From contig JAAEAF010003126.1 of NCBI GenBank assembly GCA_011037195.1, positions 1-64,000 of the forward strand: a stretch of DNA of 64,000 bases. The letters are read 5' to 3'. Positions within the stretch are counted from its first letter, which is position 1. The number at the start of each line of letters is the position of its first letter. Positions 21,611-33,076 of the stretch are shown here, one piece after another. The notes under the pieces were generated by a model that made no database searches, had not been told where the DNA came from, and worked only from the letters and a program-made list of their open reading frames with translations. The stretch is from Triatoma infestans. Its lineage: Eukaryota; Arthropoda; Insecta; Hemiptera; Reduviidae. Position numbers and translations under genes: made by a program.

Positions 21611-21644
21611 TAATATGAAATATGGTTCTATATTATTTTACGAT

Positions 21645-21881
21645 ATTTTTTTTAATTTAAGGCGCGTCAACGTCTATAGACATTGGTACCCGGAGCTTTC
21701 TCAGTGCACTGCCAGCGACCGGACATTGTTCTGTTGTAACAGACAACACTGTCCATCACCGGAGTGTGAGCTGTAGAGGCTCCTAGGAAGAAAAAAATCT
21801 AAGGATAGCACAGCTGGACTCGAACCCGGGTCCTCCGCGTGGAAGTCCAGAACGCTAACTACTTAGCTATTTATTCCCTTC
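21645..21881 (-). mobile_element. tRNA-derived SINE, full-length copy
   Basis: The plus strand runs from TTTTTTTTAATTTAAGGCGC through GAGCTGTAGAGGCTCCTAGG to GGACTCGAACCCGGG and a TTAGCTA-type A box, so the element lies on the minus strand. Length and body match the other full copies. Together with the plus-strand copy 200 bp away it makes an inverted pair. Confidence 0.88.
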
Positions 21882-22079
21882 CATATTATATGATATTAAA
21901 ATTCCTTATTGTGAGAATGCCAGATATATAAAGAAAATCGGTTTTGCCGGAGATGTGATTTTACAATGAGTGAGTTGTTGTTTTTTTTTGGAACGGGAAA
22001 TTTTCTGGGAAAAGTGCTCCAGCAGTTTTTATTGTTTTTAAAACTTTTTTTTTGGAAGAATTCATTAATTTTAAATAAG

Positions 22080-22314
22080 GGGAGGGATTAGCTAAGTGGT
22101 TAGTGCATTGGACTCCTACGCGGAGGTCCCGGGTTCGAGTCCAGCGGTATCCTTAGATTTTTTTTTCCTAGGAGCCTCTACAGCTCACTGTTCGGTGATG
22201 GACAGTGTTGTCTGTAGCGAGAGAACACTGACCGGAGGCCGGCAGTCACTGAGAAGGCTCCGGGTACCAATATCTATAGACGTTGACGCACCTTAAATTA
22301 AAAAAAAAAAAAAA
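22080..22314 (+). mobile_element. tRNA-derived SINE with clear target-site duplication
   Basis: ATTAATTTTAAATAAG (22064-22079) and ATTAATTTTAGATAAG (22315-22330) are 16-bp flanking duplications with one mismatch. The head has A box TAGCTAAGTGG and a perfect B box GGTTCGAGTCC, so RNA polymerase III could transcribe it. The body has CCTAGGAGCCTCTACAGCTC, GATGGACAGTGTTGTC and CTGAGAAGGCTCCGGG. The tail is CCTTAAATTA plus a long A run. The target lies between remnants that look like family A. A LINE must supply the enzymes; which one is unknown. Confidence 0.9.
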
Positions 22315-22439
22315 ATTAATTTTAGATAAGTTTCTGAGGAAACTTTACATTAGATATCAATTGGAAGGGGGGGAATACAATGTGGCGCGGTTTGGTGGAC
22401 TAGAATGTAATCTCATTAATTATCTCTGAGTAAATTAAT

Positions 22440-22545
22440 ATGAAATAAACATTCCAAAGTTGAAGAAAAGTTGCCACTTATATTTGTATTAACGTGGTAG
22501 AGAAAGTCGTGTGACTATTTCACAATTAGTATATTTTTCTTTTTC
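22440..22545 (+). repeat. Family A repeat, 3' cap fragment
   Basis: CCAAAGTTGAAGAAAAGTTG, then TAGAGAAAGTCGTGTGACTA and TTTCACAATT, is the family A 3' end. The stretch 22546-23070 that follows shows no gene. Confidence 0.6.
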
Positions 22546-23069
22546 ATTAAATGGTGGAATCTGTTTGCCAATCAGCCATGTTGATTGCCAGTTGTTTGTT
22601 TTTAGTTGTTTGAATTTTCACTCTGCTGTTTACTGTCGAAAAGCGTCCACATGATAAAATGTATTGTAATCGTAAGGCACAGATTGATAAATTTCCTATT
22701 TTTACCTCTTTTTTTTATATCTGTTTGTTTGTGTCAATTTCTATACTGGTTGAAAAGAAAATTAATCATAAACAAACAAAAAGTGAAGCCCTAAAGGGTT
22801 TGCCAGTGCAAACATAGAACTCCATTTTATAACGGATTATTTTAAATAAAATATCCTATTATGTTGATAATAAATTACAGCATCTGTTTATCCTACGGCT
22901 ATCAACTTCCTATTTAGATTTATTAGGGAAGGTAATTTATTTCTAGGTATGTTTTTAAAATGTACTGCATCTCTGCCAAATCAATTGAGAATTTTTTTTT
23001 GTATACCTCCTAGACTGGTCTATATATCCCAGTTTGCCTACTATTTACTATTTATTTCAAATTAAAAAA

Positions 23070-23120
23070 AAATCAGAAATGAAACACTCACACTAGTTCC
23101 TCTTGTTATAATTTACATAA
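23070..23120 (-). repeat. Family A repeat, 3' cap fragment
   Basis: AAAAAAAAATCAGAAATGAA, then ACACTCACACTAGTTCCTCT, is the reverse-complement 3' cap with the adjacent A/T run. Only the terminus is preserved. Confidence 0.55.
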
Positions 23121-23338
23121 TTTTGGTTAATTATTTACTCAGACAGGTGTTATATACTTGGAAATTTCACATAAAAGTTATAGTTCTTTTCAAGATTAAT
23201 TTTTTTTATTGTTTTTACATCAGTTGTCATACGTTAATATGTAATAGATGGAGGATGGCTAAAAAAGAAATTACTGCAAAATATAACAAAGATAGAGAGT
23301 TAATTAAGTCTTTGTGAAAGAAAATGTTATGGAATAAG

Positions 23339-23536
23339 AAGGAGGGGTGTTTGGTGTAGTGGATATGAACACGGACTTGTAACTGGGAGATCCCCAGTTC
23401 GAGTCCCGCATATAAGTACTATCAATTTTATATTCAAGTTTAAAAAATGTGTATAATAAAGTATGTCGTCCACGACTTCTAATTTGATAGTTAGGACGTT
23501 AAGCCTGCCGGTGATAATAGGCATTACATTACTTTA
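23339..23536 (+). mobile_element. Second tRNA-derived SINE family
   Basis: A tRNA-like head with A box GTGTAGTGG and B box CAGTTCGAGTCC is followed by a body unlike the first SINE family: GTCGTCCACGACTTCTAATT, TAGGACGTTAAGCCTGCCGG and TGATAATAGGCATTACATT. The tRNA-like head shows no convincing acceptor stem closure, so I call it a SINE and not a tRNA gene. There is only one copy in the window, so the end points are approximate. Confidence 0.65.
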
Positions 23537-24198
23537 CTTATCACAAAATACTAAAAAATCTATTCAGAGAAGTGCCCGCCCACTCGACCGATTTTGATCG
23601 AAACTTTACTGTCACGTCCGCTGGTTGCAGCTAATCGAAATACTAAGTTTCAGTTTTCCGCGATTTAGAAGTATGCCAGTACACCTTGTGCAGTCATAGT
23701 GACAGTATCGTCTTTTTTCGTTCTCACTATTTCTCAAATATTTTTGTTAGTTTTGTACTTTTTCATATCACAACTATAACTGTTTTGTGCCGTTTTTTAC
23801 GCTCTACACAGTGATATAAGTGTGTGCAGTGTTCTACAACCCACAGAGAAGTAATTAACCAAAAACTCATTACCCTTTATGGGTAAGTACTAAACAAACT
23901 TTGTTTATAGTTCAAAGTCTTCTTGGCTAGCTCTCCACCAGCAAACAGTTTTTATCTATACTCCCTACTTCTCTAAATCTAACTGCACTCCATTTCTCAT
24001 TCATAATTCGCTTAACAATAGTCATTCACAACTATTTGTAAATATTATCATATAATCGTAAATATTTATTGTACATAGATAATTCTTTCTTCGTCTTTTA
24101 AATTACAATTTTTTTTTTTTTTTCCCCTACTTATATATAACATAGAAGTATCTATGTTGACAATATTTATTTATTATTTACCATTCACCACAATGTAA

Positions 24199-25497
24199 AT
24201 GGGCTTAAGTGACGACACTTATATTGGTGGCTCGTCTGACGACGAGTCTACCATGTCCACGACATCGAAGAAGCGTACCTACACAAAAGGTAACTCTCCA
24301 AAAAAATCCAAAAAAGTCACGACCACCAAAACCATGGTGACAACACGCGCCGACGCCTAACAGCAGGAAGGCCTACGAAATGTGCCACTACCACCGCTGT
24401 TCAATTCCTCGCCAAGCACATCGCTGAACGTCACTGCACCTCCGGGAGTACTTACACCTAACCCCTTCTCATCACTAGCACAAGATGAAACAATGGAAAC
24501 CGCGCCTACCAAAACACCAAAAACTCTTAAGCCACCGCCTATTTACGTCAAGAACGTAAAAAGATACGCAAGCTTCTGCGAGGCCTTAACACGAGTAGTA
24601 GGTCAAGATTCATTCTCATGCAAAGCACGCATTACAGACCTCATCGTCAATTCCACGACTATGGAAAGTTACAGAGGCATTATAAGATATTTAAAAGAGC
24701 ACAACGCTGAATACCACACCTTCCAACTGGAAGAAGATAAGGCATACCGCATTGTCATCAGATACCTTCATCAGAGCACACCAATTGATTTAAAAAAAAA
24801 GAACTAACTGAACTTGGTCACACTGTCCGCAATATTGCACCAGTCATACATCCGGCAACTAAACAAACTCTTCCACTATTTTTCGTCGACTTAGAAACCC
24901 GTCCAACAACAATGAAGTATTCGACATTGATGTTCTTTGCTATAGCAAAGTTAAAGTAGAAGAGCCTCACCAACAGAGACACATTGTCCAGTGCAAGCGT
25001 TGTCAAGAATACGGGCACACTCGCTCCTACTGCCAGCACAAACCGAAATGTGTCAAATGCGCTGGTGACCTATCATCAGATTGCACCAAACCATCAAATA
25101 CACCAGGCAAATGCGCTCTATGCAATGATGACCACGAGGCTTCCTACAGAGGCTGCATCGTTCACCGAGAACTGCAGCGAACCAGAAGAACACCAGTCTA
25201 TGAGCATCCCTCTGCGCAAAGAAGAGCTGAGTCTACCAACTATTCGCCTCACTCAACAAAAATAACTTCCCACCACTGAAACCTAGTCTACCGTTAGACA
25301 AGAATGTAACTTTTGCGCAGATGGTCGTGGGTCCTTCGGCCCAACGAAATTTCCCTCCACCACCCATTCCCTCTTCATCCGGCGATATCGCCACGATACT
25401 GAATTCATTCCTATCCGACTTTAAATCCCTTATCACGCCCCTGATAACCCTCCTCACTTCAGTGGTTAACCACCTCCTTCCCAGCCGCGTCCCTTAA
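24199..25497 (+). pseudogene. Jockey ORF1 (PRE_C2HC and zinc-knuckle protein), broken
   Basis: It starts MGLSDDTYIGGSSDDEST, with a Ser/Lys-rich leader (KKSKKVTTTK). An in-frame TAA lies at 24358. The next part (IYVKNVKRYASFCEAL to AYRIVIRYLHQSTPIDL) matches the domain that precedes the knuckles in Jockey ORF1 proteins. A shift in the A run near 24795 leads to ELTELGHTVRNIAPV. Knuckles follow: CKRCQEYGHTRSYC, CVKCAGDLSSDC and CALCNDDHEASYRGC. The C-terminal tail (NVTFAQMVVGPSAQR, ILNSFLSDFKSLITPL) is in another frame and ends at TAATG, where the stop overlaps the ORF2 start. The product would bind element RNA. Confidence 0.85.
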
Positions 25498-28156
25498 TGC
25501 CTCTTAATTTACACTCCCTCTCCATACTCCTCTGGAATGCGAACGGACTGAACCAACGTACTCGAGAACTGGACATATTTCTACATGACAATCGCATAGA
25601 CGTAGCCTTAATAACTGAAACTCACTTCACTGACAGAACTCGATTTCATATCCCCAATTATACAACTTACAAGACAAACCATCCTGACGGAACAGCACAC
25701 GGTGGATCCGCAATTCCTTATCACACTTCCTAATTCCTTTCATTCCGACTTCTTATCTCCAGCCAACCGTGATATCTCTACTTGCGGAACCCTTCTCCTA
25801 TACAATAGCCGCTGTATACTGCCCGCCGAACCACACTATCCATCATAATGATTTTCTCTCCTTCTTTTCTTCCCTCGGCCCTCGCTTTATATGCGGTGGT
25901 GACTACAACGCCAAACACCCCAGATGGGGCAGCCGAGTGGCTAATCCACGTGGCAGACAACTCCTAAGCGCCCTCTCCCAACAAACTATTCCTACTTATC
26001 TCCTTTGAACCCACTTACTGGCCATCTTCTCCCCGTAAACGTCCAGATCTCCTCGATTTCTTTATATGCTCCAGCATAACTTCCCTTTCTACAGACACCT
26101 TTGCCCTACACGATCTATCTTCCGACCACAGCCCTGTGTATTCCACCCTAAATTAACCCCTCCTCGACCAACCCTCATAAACGGCCATATATAGACTGGG
26201 ACTTATTCCGAGACAACTTGACTCAAAAACTCAACTTAAACGTTCTTCTGAAGACACCTGCACAAGTAGACAACAACGTCGAATTACTAACTAAGTCTAT
26301 ACAACACAGTATCTGGCACTCCACAACGACTGCACACCATTCCCGGACAACATCCATTCCCTATAGTTTACTTCTACATATTAGGTCACTTATTACTCTG
26401 AAGCGACGTGCGAGGGCACGGTGGCATCGCTCTCGTTATCCCTCAGACAAAAGGTTATTCAACCAACTCACTAGACAACTCACCGACCAATTACATAAAT
26501 ACTATAACGACCAATACTCCACATATACGCTTTCTCTCACAACCCAAGACAATTCACTCTGGACCGCTACCAGAAAAATACTAAAATATAACAAATCTTC
26601 ACATCCTCTTCGACAGACTGATGGCACATGGGCTAAATCCGATGACGAGAAAGCCCATTGCTTCGCCCTCTACCTCTCCCAACTTTTTACTCCCCATCCT
26701 GATACAGAAGATCCTCTACATTCCGAAAACATCACCAAAGAGCTCGACATCCCACTTCCACTTTTTCCTCCGCCTAAACCTATTACTCCAAAAGATGTTA
26801 GGCTAGTAATTCGAAATCTACCTAAAAGAAAAAGCCCTGCGTATGACTTAATCACCCCCCAAATCCTTTTTCAACTCCCACCCAAGGCTATCATTTTTCT
26901 TACATACCTGTACAACGCTATCCTTAAGGACGACTCACTTTCCTACCCTCTGGAAATTTTCCTCTATCCGCATGATCCCTAAACCTAATAAACCTGTCCA
27001 TTCCCCTTCTTCCTATCGACCTATCAGCTTACTTCCGTTACTTGGAAAATTTTTTGAAAAACTCCTTCTATCCCGTCTCCAATCTTCAATACCTAACCAC
27101 CAATTTGGATTCCGTAACTGTCACTCAAGCATCCATCAGGCACATACAGTTGTAGACATCATCGCTACCTCCCTTGAGCGGAAACATTACTGCCCGGCAG
27201 TTTTGCTTGACATCTGTCAGGCATTCGATCGGGTGTGGTATCCGGGTTTATTGTGGAAACTCAAGGGCATCCTCCCCTCCACATACTACCTCATCCTTAA
27301 ATCGTATCTCTCCGATCGCCATTTCCTGGTTGTCCAAGGCACTTCCTTTTCTCCTATATATCCCATACTCGCTGGCGTCCCACAGGGGAGCATACTTGCT
27401 CCTCTTTTATTCACAGTATACACGGCTGATCTCCCATTACATCCCAACACTACCACTTTCACCTTCGCCGATGATACGGCTATCCTTTCCTCTAATAGTG
27501 ATCCCGTCATGGCTACTCGCCATCTTCAAACCCACCTCAATATCCTCGAACCCTGGCTCCGCAAGTGGAGAATCAAGGTTAATCAACACAAATCCAAACA
27601 CATAGTCTTCACCTTAAACCGAAAAACCCTTCCCGCCATTCAATTTAACCATAACTTTCTCCCAATTGTAACCCAAATCCGCTATCTCGGACTTCACCTA
27701 GACAGACGATTAACATGGAACCCTCATACTCGACTCAAACGAAACGAACTAAATTACCGATATAGAATACTAAAAAAACTATTAGACAAACGCTCAAAAC
27801 TTACACTTCACAACAAAAGACAACCGTACAATTCTCTACTAGCTCCTATTTGGACATACGGACTTGAATTATACGGGACTGCCAAAAACACAAACCTGTA
27901 CCGCATTCAATCCCTACAGTCTAAAATCCTACGCACCATCGTCAATGCTCCCTTCTACGTCTCTAACCTCACTATCCACACTGACCTAAAAATTCCCTTC
28001 GTCTCCACTTTAGCCAAATCCCGCTACCTAAAATTCCTTTCCAAACTATCTTCTCATTCCAATCCCCTAATCCAAGCCCTCTGTACTTCCACTCTCCCCA
28101 CAAACCCGCCAAGACGACTAAGGCGTCGATGGCCGCGAGACCATCTAAATACATAA
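25497..28156 (+). pseudogene. Jockey ORF2 (endonuclease plus reverse transcriptase), frameshifted
   Basis: The endonuclease begins LSILLWNANGLNQRTRELD, then VALITETHFTDRT, FICGGDYNAKHPRWGSR and, after frame changes near 25730 and 26000, SDHSPVYSTL. The RT starts in 26218-26982 and, after a one-base shift near 26935, continues in 26972-28156. Motifs are SYRPISLLPLLGKFFEKLL, LDICQAFDRVWYPGLL (motif A), GVPQGSILAPLLFTVY (motif B), FTFADDTAILSS (catalytic), then IRYLGLHLDRRLTW and the thumb. It ends RRLRRRWPRDHLNT. The RT catalytic residues are all present, but breaks in the endonuclease prevent a full product. Confidence 0.88.
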
Positions 28157-28639
28157 CGACGGCTGTCTTGAGATACAGCCGTACACACTAAGGCCATATG
28201 GCGTATTACGACTGCTATCGCTGGATAGCCGTCGTTCATAACTTCAAGCCAGGGTGTGCGCGCTAGCGCATACTTTTATTTCATTATTCATCTATTTTAC
28301 TTGTTGTATGGCTACTGTACAGTTGTAAAAATCTAATAAAAAAAAAAAGAAAAAAAGAAGAAGTATGCCGACCAGAGACGCACACACTCACACACCTTCA
28401 AATTCTAAAAGTCCACTTTTTCAGACTTAGGAAATCTCTGAACTTATTACGATTTTTCGTTTTTGAGTTACACATATACACCTACCACAAACCATTTTTT
28501 CTGGACTCAAAACGTGTATTTCCGGTGAAAACTCGATATCGAAAATTTAGCAACAGCAGTTAGAGAAAGTAAAATCTCTATAGTGAAAACTCAATTTTAA
28601 GCTTTTGATCGATCGTAATACTTCCTCTTATAATGAGAA

Positions 28640-29600
28640 ATGAAATTAGAAATAGATAAATCGTTAAAACTGGATTCTAGAAAATGCCAAAAAACTATGT
28701 AACCTATTCAGTAAAATATATAAAATAAAGAGAAAGCAATAAATAAACAGAATTTATAAGAGTATTCACAAAGAAATGAAGAACTTCATTTAATACTTAT
28801 CCAAATAAGAACTGTATGGGAGGGGACATTTATATAAATTTAAGTGGGGAAATAGCAGAAAGGAATGCGATGGTTGGTTTTATGTAAAAGAGCTAACGTT
28901 AAAACTTGGTGCTCCAGGACTTCTTGGAATGTGTTCTGAACAGAGAATATTGAAGAGCTATCCCTTGTTATAAGATCGCTATGTTACTGTTTGCTGGAGA
29001 ATATTTAGTTAGAATTTAGCTGGAGAATAATTTTGTGCATTTTTTATAATAAAAAAAACAAAAAGTATAATTTGTATAAGAAGATAGAAAGATGCTAAAG
29101 AAAACAATGATGTTAGAGAGCAAAAAGTGAAGGGGGAAAAAAGGTACAAAACAGTTTGGAAAAACAATCCAGAAGAGAGGAAAAGAAAGCAAAAAGCAGT
29201 ATGACTGCTAGGGAAATGGCTTTCTTCCTTAATTTAGCTTCTATTTTTTTCTGCATTGCTTTGCTTTTTGCTTCAACTAGTTTCGGAATACCATTATGTT
29301 TGTTTTGTTTTTTTTTCTTTTATTGTCTGATAACTTTTCTTCCGGTCCACTTTGAGCTAGCAACAGAAGAAAATTATTTTTCGTCATAATAATTAGATTT
29401 ATGCGCCGAAAAAAAAGAAAAAATAATTAGATTTATTTTTGTGTGCGCTGTTTCCATTAATATCAACTTTGTTTAATGGATGGTTCTCTCTCACTCTCTC
29501 CGAACTGTGCAAAACTATTAGCCACCCATAAAACACCGGAATGTGTAGACTTGGAATGGATATTAACAACAAAAGAAATGATATTTTATCTGCGAGCACT
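28640..29600. other. Unassigned AT-rich stretch
   Basis: I see no supported gene here. The open frame at 29156-29389 encodes a hydrophobic Phe/Cys-rich peptide without homology that I can recognise. Its composition follows T-rich DNA, so I do not call it. Confidence 0.4.
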
Positions 29601-29604
29601 TGAA

Positions 29605-30190
29605 TAGAAAGAACGACTTTCTCTTACTGCAGTCTACTACATAGTTATATATAACTGAGAAATTTTATCCAAATTTGTAATTTTTACAAAATGTTTACTT
29701 GTCTTTATATCAATGGGATTTTATATCAATGGGGAAACGATTTAATTTAGATAACATATTTTACTTGTAATCAATATTAATTAGGTGATAAAATAGTAAA
29801 ATAAACTAAAATAGCACCAACATAACCCCATCCCTTCGTCAAAAGCTCTTTTAAATGAATTTTCCCAGAGAAATGTTTCAAACAAAAAATGTAGCTCTTT
29901 GTTATGCGTAGTTATCTGTACAATATTTAAACAAAATTTTTGGAGCCTTTCAGTAAGTGGTCTTTGAACCATTTAGTAAGTGGTTTTCCGGTTGAGGAAT
30001 TTTGTCAGGTAAGTTCCTATTGGATCCCACGATGATACCCACACAGAAAATCAATTTTGAACTTACGATTTTTCGTTTTTGAATTACAGATACACACCCA
30101 CCATAAACCATTTTTTCTGGACTCTAAACGTATATTTCCGGTGAAAACTCGATATAGAAAATTTAGCAGCTGCAGTTAGAGAAAGTAAAA
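29605..30190 (-). repeat. Family A repeat
   Basis: It begins AACGACTTTCTCTTACTGCA (3' cap, partly eroded), then has TTTGGAGCCTTTCAGTAAG, CCATTTTTTCTGGACTC and CGTATATTTCCGGTGAAAAC, and ends with GCAGTTAGAGAAAGTAAAAT. It is shortened in the middle relative to the best copy. Confidence 0.65.
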
Positions 30191-30535
30191 TTGCTTTTAT
30201 CAAATGTTCTGGAGAAAATTCTCAAAAACGAAAATACAGGAAGCCCAAACTTGGTATTCGTGTAGGTACTACCACAGCGTCTGAAGTGAAGGTTTCGGAT
30301 AAAATCCATTAACCGGATGTGATCTTCACTGAATGCTTTTTTCTTCATTTTTTCGGGATTTTCCAGGAAATCGGCTGCATTTCTTTAGTAAACTTCGTTT
30401 ACTATCTGTCTACATACTTATCTGTCACAATGCTTATCACTTTTATCTGAACCTTTTTTCTGGGAAAATTGATTTTTTCTGAGGGTTCTGGAGAACCTGC
30501 CAGTTAGGTTATAAATTTAAACTACCATTACAAGC
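30191..30535 (+). repeat. Family A repeat, head-to-head with the copy on its left
   Basis: CTCAAAAACGAAAATACAGG, CCCAAACTTGGTATTCG, GTAGGTACTACCACAGCGTC and ATTAACCGGATGTGATCTT follow family A order on the plus strand. The first ~100 bases with the cap are lost. The 5' ends of the two copies meet near 30190. Confidence 0.6.
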
Positions 30536-30574
30536 TTTATTGATTGAGGCAGAGCGAGCACTGATGATGATTAT

Positions 30575-31290
30575 TATTATTATTCGTCTGTGGTGAGGAC
30601 CAAACCCTAGCTATCCAAAGTCCCACTGGGCCCATATCTTCCCCCAAGAAAAACAACAACAAAGCGGATATAAAACAAAAATCCACACCCGGGTCTAACC
30701 CATCTAAGGTTCACCGCAGTCAAAACAAATTGGACAATGGCCTTAAAGAGAAATAGTCTAAGCTTTTCCACAGACATCCTGTTTCTCGCAACCCAAGCAA
30801 TCTGCCATAAGATAGATCGGTGTTTTCTCCTTTGTCTCACAGACTCTAAAAAAGGGTCTGGCATGAACCCTATTACGTAAAGGTGTCTCCTTAAACCGTA
30901 ATGCCCATTAAGGGATCCAACCAGCTGCCTGGGAGAGATTCATAAAAGATACAGAAACAACTCACTAGTGAGCATTTGAAACTGACGATAATCCACTCTG
31001 CTCATCCATAGGGATGAATGCTGTGAAGCTATCCATGACTCTTGACATGCCTCTTGTACCGACATATGCCTAGAGGACACACCAACAGCAGACCAATGAA
31101 AGGGAGAGAGACGCTTGATTTGGCAAACTTATCGACAACCTCATTCCCAAAAATTCCTATATGATCCGGTACCCAGATTAGAAGCACACCTTTCAAAGAA
31201 GAAAGCTCTTCCAATCTTTCGAGCGCTGCCATACTAGTTTTTTTAATTCTTGGCAAAGATGTTTTATTGGTATACAGAAATCTTCCCAAA
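30575..31290 (-). pseudogene. RNase H-bearing LINE, 3' end remnant
   Basis: On the minus strand LIWVPDHIGIFGNEVVDKFA (from the frame 31029-31289) is the C-terminal motif of LINE RNase H; the usual WVPGH is WVPDH here. Beyond it come MDEQSGLSSVSNAH and short decayed pieces, and the copy ends in an (AAT)n tail at about 30578-30592, as in the 68-bp insertion at 16837. Only the last ~700 bp were inserted or survive. Frames are broken. Confidence 0.65.
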
Positions 31291-31434
31291 AAACAAAATG
31301 TGTTTGTTTATCAAATATAAATTATTGTACGAGTATTAAAAACTAACTAACAAGTGGATAATTATTATGTTTGTAGAAAATTTCCACATTCAAATTTTGT
31401 CCTTTAAGTTCGATTTATTTATTTATTTTTGACA

Positions 31435-31660
31435 TAAACATCATAAACTGATGAATTTTGCCCGAAATCTTGGGTCTAATGCGGTGGTTGTACCTAAACG
31501 GAATACCAAGTTGGAACTTCCCGGGACTTTTTATTTATTAGATATTCTGTTAACACACACACAGACCATTCGCTAAATAAATTTTTTTCTCATATACATT
31601 TATTTCCGAAAAAACTCAATATGTAAATCTGGCTCGATCGCAATACTTCCCCTTCTAAGT
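31435..31660 (-). repeat. Family A repeat, 5' part
   Basis: TGATGAATTTTGCCCGAAA, GTACCTAAACGGAATACCAA, an ACAC-rich run with GACCATTCGCTAAATAAAT, and TGGCTCGATCGCAATACTTC give the reverse complement of the family A 5' region. Confidence 0.65.
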
Positions 31661-32104
31661 AAAATTCTCAATGTTTCCCAACCAGATCGCACTATTGTAG
31701 CCCATAATTAGGGATATAATCTGGTGGGACATGTTATAATGGTCATAGTACACATTTCCTGTAATCGTATGAACATGGTCCAGTTGACTGGCGTTAACAG
31801 TTTAAGTTTGGCGCTTATCCAACCGGGTATATAATACAGGAACTCTCTTTAACGAGATAATCTCTTCCTTTTCCGCCATAATGTGCCACTGATATGACTT
31901 CATGTTCTTAGTGTTTCGTATTCAACTTCCCTACAATTGAATGTTATCTCCATCATTACTAGTAACTATTAATATATATGAACTATTTATTATTGCAACT
32001 AGTATTAGAATAATGGCCTGCTTTAAATGTAGAATAATGTTCTGAAAATTCATGGATTTCATTTAACTTGGTGATTAATAAAAATTTATTTCGATAGGAA
32101 ACTG
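31661..32104. other. Unassigned stretch
   Basis: No gene, repeat landmark or structured motif is recognised here. Confidence 0.4.
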
Positions 32105-32835
32105 ATTTAAAACTTCAGAAAAATACACTCACAAGACTTTCTCTTGCTGCAGTTAATGCAGCTGTAAAATTGACAAATTTTCTTTAAAATCGGAAATAAT
32201 TTTTCACAGCTCTAAAATAACTATAAAAAAGTGGGGTTAACATGCTGTAGGAGGCACGCAGGTAGTCACTTCAATGTAGTGGCATTGTAGTACAGTAGAT
32301 AGCGCTAGTAGCATTCAAGGATCTCAAATATCATTTGGAATTTAACAATTTAACGCTATAAATTCCGCAGAACATGCAAATGTCAGTTTTCCGGAAAAAT
32401 CTTTTAAATGAAAGTTATAGAATTTTATCTGTGTAGTCGTCAGCATTCCAAGTTTAAAGAAAATCGTTGTAGCCGTTTTCGAGAAACGCGAAGAACTGAA
32501 AAAAAAGAAAAGAATCCGTCCAATAAAGTCTGTACTTCAGAAGGTTGATTCGAGAGGTACAGACAGCCCTAAGTCGCAGCACGGTTCAACAGGAGATTTC
32601 ACTGCTACACACTGACAAACAAACACTCAACTCCCCACCCACTACCTGGACTACCATCAATTTTGCCAGAAAACTTTCCATTATACTATATTTCAAATAT
32701 ATTCTAATATGCTTTTAACTTCCAAATTTAAAGAAAATCGCTTGGAGCCTTCGCGAGAACAAGAACCCAAAAATCTCAGAAAAAAACATTAAAAAAAAAA
32801 TCTGAGTGAACACTAACACGACTTAAGCGAATCCG
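32105..32835 (-). repeat. Family A repeat, two fused 3' parts
   Basis: The first part begins at ACACTCACAAGACTTTCTC, followed by TTGCTGCAGTTAATGCAGC, and carries CTCTATAAATTCC-like and GAGAAACGCGAAGAACTG text to ~32560. The second has AAATTTAAAGAAAATCGCTT and a further decayed 3' cap GAACACTAACACGACTTAAG near 32810. Both are truncated on the 5' side. Confidence 0.55.
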
Positions 32836-33076
32836 GACTTTTTTAATCATACATTTTCAGAGTTTTTTTTTTGTTTTTTCGCCGAAATAAAACAAGAGAG
32901 TGAAACAATAAAGACCAGCCACCAAATAGCCATATTATTATTTATTGTGTAATTATATCAAATTGTAGAAGTTGTTGGCCGTTAGAAATGATCTGATGTA
33001 TCTCTTAGTTGGCTGATCGGCCGGGGGGTACCATAAGAAAAACACTAAAAAAATTTTTTAAAGTGTTTTTTATTAA

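Larger units (their letters stand above)
23678..28358 (+). mobile_element. Nearly full-length Jockey-clade LINE
   Basis: AGAAGTATGCC flanks the element (23667-23677 and 28359-28369), a perfect 11-bp target-site duplication, so both ends are defined: about 4.68 kb. The order is a 5' UTR of ~520 bp, ORF1 with zinc knuckles, ORF2 with endonuclease and RT, a short 3' UTR and an A-rich tail. There is no RNase H, as expected for Jockey. Base composition is C- and A-rich on the coding strand, unlike the host DNA. Several frameshifts and stops in both ORFs make this copy inactive, although the exact duplication shows that it is not ancient. Confidence 0.92.
23540..28635 (-). repeat. Family A repeat split by the large Jockey element
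   Basis: On the left (23540-23677) are GCCCACTCGACCGATTTTG and TTTCAGTTTTCCGCGATTT; on the right (28370-28575) are GACCAGAGACGCACACACTC, AAAACGTGTATTTCCGGTGA and GCAGTTAGAGAAAGTAAAAT. A second short 5' end follows (28575-28635, GATCGATCGTAATACTTCC). Joined, the left and right parts read in family A order on the minus strand. Confidence 0.7.

Noticed and set aside
29156..29389. Small membrane protein
   Set aside because: The hydrophobic stretch comes from T-rich DNA; no signal of selection or neighbouring gene structure.
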